Assembly: GCA_029856375.1 (NCBI GenBank)
Contig: JAHQWX010000091.1
Coordinates: 1-7,145, forward strand
Direction of reading: 5' to 3'
Source of the DNA: Promethearchaeia archaeon
GTDB lineage: Archaea > Asgardarchaeota > Lokiarchaeia > Sigyniarchaeales > SOKP01
Length of the DNA stretch: 7,145 nt
Translations under genes and position numbers: made by a program
Shown: positions 1-5,732 of the stretch, in pieces
Layout of the letters: every line of letters begins with the position of its first letter
Numbering within the stretch: the stretch's first letter is position 1
Notes under the pieces: model-generated
The model's database searches: none
What the model saw: only the letters and a program-made list of their open reading frames with translations
Told to the model about the DNA's origin: nothing

Positions 1-1
1 A

Positions 2-1822
2 ATTGAGGATATGCCAGATGACTTGCAGATAACTTTTTTCAAAAGCGAGAAGGACTTAATAACTGAAACTTTTCGGATCATGTGGGAATACCCCGTCGTT
101 ATTACTTTTAATGGAGATAATTTTGATTTAAACTATTTATTCCATAGGAGTAAAAAACTCAAAATCGACGAGAAGCTTAATCCTATTATTTGGAGAGCAG
201 GTTTTGGGTTTATGAGTCGAGCCGAGTGCAACTTAAAGAAAGGTATACATATAGATTTGTATAACTTTTTCTCAAATAGGAGTATTAAAGGATATGCTTT
301 TGGGGGATCATACGAAAGGAATTCCCTTGACGATGTTACCATTGCGTTATTAGGGGAGGGGAAATATAAACACGAGGAAGAAATACACATCATGTCCTAT
401 AACGAACTTATTTATTATAATTACAAAGACTCAGAAATCACCTTAGATTTAACTAGATTTAACGATTCCATAACCATGAATCTTACAACGATCCTTTTAA
501 GGATCACTAAAATGCCTATACACGACCTAATTCGACACCAAATTTCAGCTTGGATCAAAAATATCCTCTATTTCGAACACCGGCAAAAAAATTATCTCAT
601 TCCAAGAAGATCCGAAATTGCTCAAATGAAGCCTGGAGGTTATTCTCCTGCAGTTATCGATGGAAAAGGTTTTAAGGGAGCATTTGTAATCCCTCCGGTG
701 CCTGGAATTCATTACAATGTAGTGGTACTAGACTTCGCAAGTCTATATCCATCAATAATTAAAGAATATAATTTATCCTACGAGACAGTGTTGTGTCCTC
801 ACGACGATTGCGAAATTAACATTATAAAGGGCTTTGATTATCCAGTTCATGTGTGTACGCATAGAATTGGTATTTTTTCGTATGTAACAGGTTTTTTCAG
901 AGAAGTCCGGGTTAAATACTTCAAACCAAAATCGTCTGATAAATCCATATCCGCAAAGCAGAGAAGTATATATGAAGTGCTCCAACAAGCTTTGAAAGTG
1001 TTTATTAATGGATCGTACGGAGTATATGGAAGCCAAAATTTTCCGCTGTTTTGTTTGCCGGTTGCGGAAAGTACAACTGGCATTGGGAGATATTCCATTC
1101 AAGCTACTATTGACAAATCCGAAGAGCTCGGAATTAAAGTGCTTTACGGCGATACTGACAGCGTTTTTTTATCTAATCCAACAAAGAAACAAATAGAAGA
1201 GATCTCTGCGTGGAGTAAAAAAGATTTGGATTTAGATTTAGAAGAAGAAAAAACCTACCAATTCTTAGCGTTGACTAATAGAAAAAAGAATTATATTGGG
1301 ATCTATAAAGACACGAAAACGATCGATATTAAGGGATTAACCGCCAAAAAAAGCAATACTCCGAATTTCATTAAAAAAACCTTTGGAGAATTAATAGAAA
1401 TTCTAAGAGATATAACAGATGACGACGAGTTTAAGAATTCTCGTCAAAAAATTATAGATATTATTAAAAAAGACCGAGGAAAGATTGGTAAAAAAGGTGG
1501 ATTTGATTTAGACGATTATACGATTTCCTTAGTGTTACAGAGAAATTTAACTGATTATAAAAAAACCACACCACAGCATGTTAAAGCTGCAACCATGTTA
1601 GAAATAGCAACCAAAAGAAAAATAGTGTCCGGAGATGTTGTTTCATTTGTTAAAACTAGAGATAGCGAAGGTGTTAAACCAGTAGAATTAGCAAAGATCG
1701 AAGATGTCGATGCAAAAGCGTATATGAGTCTATTACAATCTGCGGTTGAGCAAGTCCTTGATGCTTTAGGCATATCCTACTCAGAAATTAAAGGTATACA
1801 AAAGCTTGACAAATTCTTTTAA
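2..1822 (+). CDS. Family-B DNA polymerase, PolB1-like, C-terminal part (5' end outside the window)
   Basis: Replicative-type DNA polymerase with 3'-5' proofreading. The reading frame is open to the left edge, so the ATG at 11 is internal. Counting that Met as residue 1, the order is: Exo II (N34-G-D-N-F-D39), Exo III (Y136...D140), the linker F221-K-G-A that matches the family YxG(G/A) motif, motif A (D241-F-A-S-L-Y-P-S), finger motif B (K329-V-F-I-N-G-S-Y-G), motif C (Y379-G-D-T-D-S), KxY (K426-N-Y), and a thumb ending in T520-P-Q-H-V-K-A-A. Exo I and the N-terminal domain are missing, roughly 280 residues compared with my recollection of Sulfolobus PolB1 (about 880 residues). The wording around motif A (LDFASLYPSII, then NLSYET) and motif B closely resembles crenarchaeal PolB1. 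The protein ends exactly at LDKFF, a PCNA-binding (PIP-box-like) tail. All visible catalytic residues are intact. I infer a functional chromosomal gene; the PolB1 subgroup is likely but rests on memory of the family. Confidence 0.95.
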   Translation: MEDMPDDLQITFFKSEKDLITETFRIMWEYPVVITFNGDNFDLNYLFHRSKKLKIDEKLNPIIWRAGFGFMSRAECNLKKGIHIDLYNFFSNRSIKGYAFGGSYERNSLDDVTIALLGEGKYKHEEEIHIMSYNELIYYNYKDSEITLDLTRFNDSITMNLTTILLRITKMPIHDLIRHQISAWIKNILYFEHRQKNYLIPRRSEIAQMKPGGYSPAVIDGKGFKGAFVIPPVPGIHYNVVVLDFASLYPSIIKEYNLSYETVLCPHDDCEINIIKGFDYPVHVCTHRIGIFSYVTGFFREVRVKYFKPKSSDKSISAKQRSIYEVLQQALKVFINGSYGVYGSQNFPLFCLPVAESTTGIGRYSIQATIDKSEELGIKVLYGDTDSVFLSNPTKKQIEEISAWSKKDLDLDLEEEKTYQFLALTNRKKNYIGIYKDTKTIDIKGLTAKKSNTPNFIKKTFGELIEILRDITDDDEFKNSRQKIIDIIKKDRGKIGKKGGFDLDDYTISLVLQRNLTDYKKTTPQHVKAATMLEIATKRKIVSGDVVSFVKTRDSEGVKPVELAKIEDVDAKAYMSLLQSAVEQVLDALGISYSEIKGIQKLDKFF

Positions 1823-1839
1823 TATTTAAATAAAATAAG

Positions 1840-2175
1840 TTATCCTCTTTTTAGTTCAAGCGCTTTCTTTATTTCTTCAAGTAAAAGAGTTTTTTCTGCT
1901 ATGAACCAGTGAAGTTTTGATTTCTCTGGGCTCTCGTGATAAATGATTTCTGCTAAATCCGCAATTTTATCGCGATTTGGCTCAATAAATTTGTCCGATC
2001 TTAGCATTAACACTAAGTTTTCGGATTCTAAAGCGGGAATATCGTAGCCATTGACTATGTTTTCGTTAATGGTTTCAACTAACTCTGCCAATCTCCAACA
2101 ATTATGCTCGTAGGACTCGTTCAGCTTATAAAGCTTGTATGCTAATTGTCCGATATTTTCTTTATTTATAGGCAA
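1840..2175 (-). CDS. Small helical protein with two tandem DUF2934-like motifs
   Basis: Function unknown. The 111-residue product is predicted soluble, charged and mostly helical, with no signal peptide or membrane segment. Two segments align without a gap: residues 8-31 and 71-94 share I-x-x-L-A at the start, Y eight residues after the I, W at offset 19 and A-E at offsets 22-23. The pattern (I..LA...Y, about ten residues, W..AE) recalls the short bacterial DUF2934 motif, so this may be a duplicated version; that family link is from memory and moderate at best. The reading frame has no ATG before codon 57. The only reasonable start is TTG at 2175-2173, about 30 bp downstream of a good TATA box, which would give an almost leaderless mRNA. 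It converges with polB, the stops being 17 bp apart. The internal duplication, which a chance ORF would not show, is the main reason to believe it is a real gene. Confidence 0.78.
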   Translation of the reverse strand: MPINKENIGQLAYKLYKLNESYEHNCWRLAELVETINENIVNGYDIPALESENLVLMLRSDKFIEPNRDKIADLAEIIYHESPEKSKLHWFIAEKTLLLEEIKKALELKRG

Positions 2176-2202
2176 AATCTTCGTGAATAAGGAAGAAAAG
2201 CT

Positions 2203-2220
2203 TATTTATATTTATTTCGG
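2203..2220 (-). promoter_or_regulatory. Archaeal BRE/TATA promoter of the small helical gene
   Basis: Read on the minus strand, CCGAAAT (BRE-like, 2220-2214) runs into an A/T element ending in TATAAATA (2210-2203). The TATA centre is about 31 bp upstream of the TTG at 2175. Using the usual archaeal spacing of about 25 bp, transcription would begin near 2181, leaving a leader of only about six nucleotides. This spacing supports both the promoter and the TTG start. No Shine-Dalgarno sequence is visible, as expected of a leaderless or near-leaderless mRNA. Confidence 0.5.
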
Positions 2221-2289
2221 AAGCTGGGGAAATCTGTTTAAATTAGCTTACATTAAGATAATAAGAAGAAAAGAAATATTAAAAGCATC

Positions 2290-2306
2290 TAATACCCTTA
2301 GTATTA
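2290..2306. repeat. Perfect 6-bp inverted repeat, 5-nt spacer
   Basis: TAATAC (2290-2295) and GTATTA (2301-2306) are perfect reverse complements around CCTTA. It is the left member of a pair of back-to-back palindromes in the gap between the small helical gene and tRNA-Thr. It could be an operator half-site pair or a weak RNA hairpin. An A/T-rich 6-bp stem alone is within chance expectation; its direct adjacency to the next repeat is what makes it worth listing. Confidence 0.45.
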
Positions 2307-2307
2307 A

Positions 2308-2329
2308 TATTGACTTACATTTGTCAATA
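2308..2329. repeat. Perfect 7-bp inverted repeat, 8-nt spacer; possible operator
   Basis: TATTGAC (2308-2314) and GTCAATA (2323-2329) are perfect reverse complements around an 8-nt spacer. The 22-bp dyad ends four bases before the BRE-like stretch of the proposed tRNA promoter and starts one base after the neighbouring dyad. Size and shape suit a dimeric winged-helix or helix-turn-helix regulator bound upstream of a promoter, but no regulator gene is in the window. An RNA hairpin is the alternative reading. Confidence 0.5.
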
Positions 2330-2332
2330 ACA

Positions 2333-2346
2333 ACAAAAATTTAATA
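2333..2346 (+). promoter_or_regulatory. Probable BRE/TATA promoter of tRNA-Thr
   Basis: A purine-rich ACAAAAA (2333-2339) is followed by TTTAATA (2340-2346). With normal archaeal spacing the start site would fall near 2368, giving a leader of about 9-10 nt before the mature tRNA. A second A/T stretch at 2349-2360 could also serve, but it lies too close (centre 24 bp from G1) to leave a leader. The local sequence is A/T-rich throughout, so the exact box is uncertain. Confidence 0.4.
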
Positions 2347-2377
2347 CGATATTTAATTTACAAAATCAAGTAAAAAT

Positions 2378-2449
2378 GCCTCCGTAGCTTAGCGGTAGAG
2401 CGTTGGACTTGTAATCCAACGGTCAGGGGTTCAAATCCCCTCGGGGGCT
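2378..2449 (+). tRNA. tRNA-Thr, anticodon TGT
   Basis: A complete 72-nt cloverleaf folds by eye. The acceptor stem pairs GCCTCCG (2378-2384) with CGGGGGC (2442-2448), with one T-G wobble. The D stem is 2387-2390 with 2398-2401, and the loop contains GG. The anticodon stem TTGGA/TCCAA (2403-2407, 2415-2419) closes the loop CTTGTAA, with anticodon TGT at 2410-2412 reading ACA codons. The T stem AGGGG/CCCCT (2425-2429, 2437-2441) carries loop TTCAAAT. There is no intron, and CCA is not encoded. The discriminator is T (2449), and the first two pairs G1-C72 and C2-G71 match threonine identity; U73 is typical of archaeal tRNA-Thr. The phosphodiesterase start lies only 28 bp beyond its end. Confidence 0.97.
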
Positions 2450-2460
2450 TAAAATCTTCC

Positions 2461-2470
2461 TATATTTAAA
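2461..2470 (+). promoter_or_regulatory. Possible TATA box of the phosphodiesterase gene
   Basis: TATATTTAAA lies 12 bp after the tRNA. Its centre is about 25 bp upstream of the second in-frame TTG (2490), so a transcript from this box would be leaderless from that codon and would exclude the first TTG at 2478. If the gene is instead read through from the tRNA promoter, the upstream TTG could be used. A GGCGG at 2472-2476 is too close to 2478 to be a good ribosome site for it and lies 13 nt before 2490. Confidence 0.35.
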
Positions 2471-2477
2471 CGGCGGT

Positions 2478-4070
2478 TTGATAAAAAAATTGAACAAAAT
2501 AAATCGAGTTATTTTATGCATAATTGACGACTTACGCGCAGAACATTTCTTTGATTTTATTGAACGGGGTTTTCTTCCTAATTTTAAAAAAATGATGGAG
2601 AATGGAATATTTTCTAAGAATTGCATTACCGATTTTCCATCTGTAACCCTCCCAACGCAACCTACTATTAATACAGGTACATATACAGGTGACTATAGAA
2701 AGGAGAACTGCCATGGTATTCCCGCTTATAATTGGATGGGGCGAGATCTTACCCCTCCCATTTTAAGAGATTACGGCGCCAATGACATGCAAGCGTATAA
2801 AATGAACGAAGATCTTGGAAATAATTGCAGAACTCTCTTAGAAATGGTGGGAAATGGCAATACCGCGAGTATTACACAGTTTTGTTGTAGAGGCGCAGAT
2901 TACTTGTTCCCCAAATCTAAAATAAAACTAGCTTTTTATTATCTCCTGTTAAACCACGCTCCAAACATAAGATATAAAATGGCAAAAGTGAATACGGTTG
3001 TTGTAGAATTATTATTAAGAACTTTCAAAAAGCCAAAGAAGTATTTCGAAAATAACGAGCCGCCGATTGGTTCTTTTTTATGGTTTATGACATCGGATAT
3101 TTTGATGCATTGGTACGGCTACGACAGTAAACTATACAAGGTAAATTTACTCCACATCGATCGGTGTATTGGGAAATTATTGGATGGGTTAGACGAATTG
3201 GGCTATTTAGACGAGACAGCAATCGCCATAACATCTGATCACGGTAATTATAAAGCCGGTAAGGTAGGAGAGTTGGGCTCGTTTTTCGACAAAAATGGAT
3301 TTAAACCATATGATCCCCACAAAAATTTGAATGGAAACATCGACTTGGCAGAGTTTGGGGGTATTGGATTGTTCAATTTTAAAGGAAAAGAGAAGCTTAC
3401 GGGGAATAATAAGTATGAATGGGCCCACCCAACGATGAAAGAAATGGAAAATTTTGGTCCAAAACGCGTAAACTTGTTCGATAAACTCTTTAAAATAGAT
3501 GGTACGCAATTAATGTATTATCAAAACGATGGTAACGACTATAAAAAGGGTACAATTTCCTTAAAGAGAAAAGACAAAATAACAGGTAAAATCATTACTG
3601 GTTCAATCGAATATACCGGAAATGGGACCGAATATAGAACAAAATATATCTCAGACGAATCGGAAAACGATATTTTTGGATTTTTAGGAGACGAAAAAGC
3701 AAGTAAATTAGTAAATGGAAAATTTCACTCGACTCAGGAATGGATGGAAGGGACATATCATTTGAATTTCCCCATATACCCCGATTTAATTCCGCGCCAC
3801 TTTAAAAACCCGCGTAGTAGCGACATTATAACTAGTACTTGCGGTGATGTACTTTTTAATATTGGTCACAATAAGAAAAAGAACGAGAATCTCTTTTCTC
3901 ACGACATTGGCCTTAGAAAATCTGTGATTGTACCACTTATTATTGGAGGTTCTGCAGAAATTCCAAAACTCGAAATAACTTATTGTGCAACGGTTGATAT
4001 CGTTCCTACATTGCTAAAAACGATAGGAAAAACCCCACATAAAAGTGTAGTGGGAAAATCTTTAGTATAA
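2478..4070 (+). CDS. Alkaline-phosphatase-superfamily phosphodiesterase/pyrophosphatase (NPP-like)
   Basis: Predicted two-metal hydrolase of phosphate mono- or diesters; the substrate cannot be read from sequence. All expected site residues are present: metal ligand D17 (I-I-D-D-L-R), nucleophile T57 (P-S-V-T-L-P), T66-G67, H79-G80-I, D207 and H211 (D-x3-H), D254-H255 (T-S-D-H-G) and H475. Spacings between D17 and T57, D207 and H211, and H211 and D254 match nucleotide pyrophosphatase/phosphodiesterases. The tail A504-T-V-D-I-V-P-T-L-L is typical of the superfamily. Between D254-H255 and H475 there are about 220 residues, roughly twice the eukaryotic NPP distance, implying an inserted subdomain. 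No signal peptide or membrane helix is seen, so the protein is probably cytoplasmic. No ATG precedes the first motif. TTG at 2478 (530 residues) or TTG at 2490 (526) are the candidate starts. The family is confident; the biological role is not assigned. Confidence 0.93.
   Translation: MIKKLNKINRVILCIIDDLRAEHFFDFIERGFLPNFKKMMENGIFSKNCITDFPSVTLPTQPTINTGTYTGDYRKENCHGIPAYNWMGRDLTPPILRDYGANDMQAYKMNEDLGNNCRTLLEMVGNGNTASITQFCCRGADYLFPKSKIKLAFYYLLLNHAPNIRYKMAKVNTVVVELLLRTFKKPKKYFENNEPPIGSFLWFMTSDILMHWYGYDSKLYKVNLLHIDRCIGKLLDGLDELGYLDETAIAITSDHGNYKAGKVGELGSFFDKNGFKPYDPHKNLNGNIDLAEFGGIGLFNFKGKEKLTGNNKYEWAHPTMKEMENFGPKRVNLFDKLFKIDGTQLMYYQNDGNDYKKGTISLKRKDKITGKIITGSIEYTGNGTEYRTKYISDESENDIFGFLGDEKASKLVNGKFHSTQEWMEGTYHLNFPIYPDLIPRHFKNPRSSDIITSTCGDVLFNIGHNKKKNENLFSHDIGLRKSVIVPLIIGGSAEIPKLEITYCATVDIVPTLLKTIGKTPHKSVVGKSLV
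4028..4054 (-). terminator. Hairpin plus T-run, likely terminator of the minus-strand glycan operon
   Basis: On the minus strand, CCCAC (4054-4050) and GTGGG (4038-4034) form a 5-bp GC-rich stem around an 11-nt loop. A further G (4033) and then TTTTT (4032-4028) follow immediately. An alternative pairing uses CCC-ACA with a 3-nt bulge. The T-run lies on the correct side only for minus-strand transcription, about 40 nt beyond the membrane-protein stop at 4074. It sits inside the last codons of the oppositely oriented phosphodiesterase gene, as expected where convergent genes are 3 bp apart. Archaeal termination depends mostly on the T-run. Confidence 0.4.
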
Positions 4071-4073
4071 CGT

Positions 4074-5705
4074 TTAAAAACCTAAAGCAGCAAACCGATC
4101 AAATACATTTACAATTGCGTAATATATTGGGATGACATTTTTTTCGTTTGCTTCAATCGGTAATAACCAAGATTCCGATTGTTTATTGTGATTAGCAAGT
4201 TCATTCAATCCATTTATACCTTCATAATTATCCCAAAAACCTTGATATAAAAACACAAAGACTTTTTGCTCGTTGAAATGGCGACAAATGTCCAAGTCGT
4301 CGAATATTTCCTTATTCTTAATGTAAGAAGTACTATTGAAAATGCTTTGAGTATCTCCGATGAATATATACCTTTCGTTAGCTTTTACCTCTCCGCCAGT
4401 TTGTGCCGCTGCAACGCTAGTATAAAAAAAATGCTTTGAGATGATGTTGAACTTACCTTCTTCGATAGTACCATAAAAATTGAATACTTGGTTGTAGAGA
4501 TCTGAAAAAATAGAAACATTACCGACTTCAATTTGTCCCCCTACCACCTCCGTTCTATAAGACATGATTACAGAGAAATTCCAAGTGATGTCTAGTCCGT
4601 AAACATTGTGAAACAAAAAACTGATATCGTGATCCCCATCTGATTCGTCGTAAAAGGAAGGGCTTTTGATAATTCCGTGTTGTTTCTCGTCTTCATTTAC
4701 CATTGCTGTGAAATTCTTTAAAGAGATAGACGCGTTTGCAATGATTGTTTCGTTAGGACGATTCAGAGATAAATAATTGAGAGTAGTAATTAAGTTAAGA
4801 TCAGCGGTTGTCTCGGCTAAATTATCAGAAGCCTCCGCATCGATAAGAAACGCTTTAAGTTGATCGTCATCGAAAAGATTTTCGCTTTTTAGCCACTCTC
4901 TAACCTTAATATATAAATCAGGTATAGTATAAGCGTTTTCTAGCGTTGTATATAGTCCTATTGTCGGTTCAAGCATGAGGTAGACATTTATCTCGTTGTT
5001 TAATAGAACTCTTAATTTATAGGTTGTATCAGCGTTGTTAATATCGTCTTCTGAAATGCTAACACAGAATGAGAAGTTATTATTTTTGAAGAGGTTCAAT
5101 ATCTCTCCATCGTAGTGATTCGGTAAATCTTCAGATTTTCCAAAAAATATAAGCTCTGGATTTGATTTGGGTTCAATCAAAACAGTATTAGGTCTATATA
5201 GAAGTAGAGAAATATTTAAAGTCAAAAGAATGACAACAACAACAACGCGAACAAATACTCCTCTACGAGAAACACCGTAATCCATTAATTCTGGTGGCTC
5301 TTCGACTACTAACATTAAAAACGCAACAAAGGATAATATACCTACGAGAGCTATGAATAATTTGAGCATGATTAAGCCATTAATTAACGACAAAATTATA
5401 ATAGCGAGCACGGACAATAAAGACGAAAATAATAGAAAGATACTGATAATTCTTCGGGTGGGAAAACTATGTATCCGGATTGATAGATAAATCGATCCTC
5501 CGTAAAAACTTAAGGCCCCAATCTCCCAGAACCAAATTCCAACCAGTCCTTGCAGATCGTCTATTTGTCTGGCGACCGTAAATATACTTAATTCGAATGT
5601 TATGAATATCACAGATACTAATGCAAAAAAAATTATTATAGGAGTAAGGTAAAAAGTGTAGGTTTGTTCGATTTTTTTAATAGTGTCGACTATTTTATGG
5701 CTCAT
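4074..5705 (-). CDS. Five-helix membrane protein with large extracellular, TIM-barrel-like domain
   Basis: I do not recognise a named family. Five hydrophobic helices lie near residues 20-42, 52-74, 85-107, 109-134 and 151-170. Positive residues (K10-K11; R77, R84-R85; R147-R148, R153) put the N-terminus inside and residues 171-543 outside. The outer part carries seven N-x-S/T sequons (N210, N318, N324, N331, N376, N396, N457), consistent with a glycosylated surface domain. Strand-like segments alternate with helices at about 184-188, 210-217, 240-246, 285-291, 319-326, 373-382, 445-451 and 481-488, an eight-strand pattern that suggests a TIM barrel. Acidic residues end strands 3 (E246), 4 (D289, E291) and 7 (D451), as in many glycoside hydrolases. 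The start is ATG at 5705, 27 bp after the GH38 stop, with no visible ribosome site. A surface glycan hydrolase or binding protein is an inference from fold and neighbour. A non-enzymatic barrel is possible. Confidence 0.88.
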   Translation of the reverse strand: MSHKIVDTIKKIEQTYTFYLTPIIIFFALVSVIFITFELSIFTVARQIDDLQGLVGIWFWEIGALSFYGGSIYLSIRIHSFPTRRIISIFLLFSSLLSVLAIIILSLINGLIMLKLFIALVGILSFVAFLMLVVEEPPELMDYGVSRRGVFVRVVVVVILLTLNISLLLYRPNTVLIEPKSNPELIFFGKSEDLPNHYDGEILNLFKNNNFSFCVSISEDDINNADTTYKLRVLLNNEINVYLMLEPTIGLYTTLENAYTIPDLYIKVREWLKSENLFDDDQLKAFLIDAEASDNLAETTADLNLITTLNYLSLNRPNETIIANASISLKNFTAMVNEDEKQHGIIKSPSFYDESDGDHDISFLFHNVYGLDITWNFSVIMSYRTEVVGGQIEVGNVSIFSDLYNQVFNFYGTIEEGKFNIISKHFFYTSVAAAQTGGEVKANERYIFIGDTQSIFNSTSYIKNKEIFDDLDICRHFNEQKVFVFLYQGFWDNYEGINGLNELANHNKQSESWLLPIEANEKNVIPIYYAIVNVFDRFAALGF

Positions 5706-5732
5706 TTTTATTTTTGACGATTGCGGGAATAC

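Noticed and set aside
773..1102. 109-codon open frame antisense to polB, with a second antisense frame at 847-1098
   Set aside because: Both lie opposite the conserved palm and finger region of the polymerase, and their translations show no recognisable domain pattern; they are shadows of the real gene.
1823..1832. Perfect palindrome TATTTAAATA between the polB and small-gene stops
   Set aside because: A 10-bp pure A/T palindrome is expected by chance in this composition; no G/C stem and no clear terminator shape.
2221..2249. AAGCT / AGCTT inverted pair in the intergenic region
   Set aside because: Only 5 bp separated by 19 nt; too weak to distinguish from chance.
2135..2344. 69-codon plus-strand frame spanning the small gene's start and the intergenic region
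   Set aside because: It overlaps the promoter and start of the duplicated-motif gene, its translation is low in complexity (I, K, N, Y), and nothing supports a start.
2378..2449. tRNA-Thr as a possible integration site for a mobile element
   Set aside because: No integrase gene and no direct copy of the tRNA 3' end is visible elsewhere in the window.
3207..3509. 100-codon minus-strand frame inside the phosphodiesterase gene
   Set aside because: It is antisense to the D-H-G metal-binding region and carries no domain signal; a shadow.
5235..5246. AAC triplet run, read as consecutive Val codons on the minus strand
   Set aside because: It is explained by a run of five valines at the start of the fifth membrane helix; too short to call a microsatellite.
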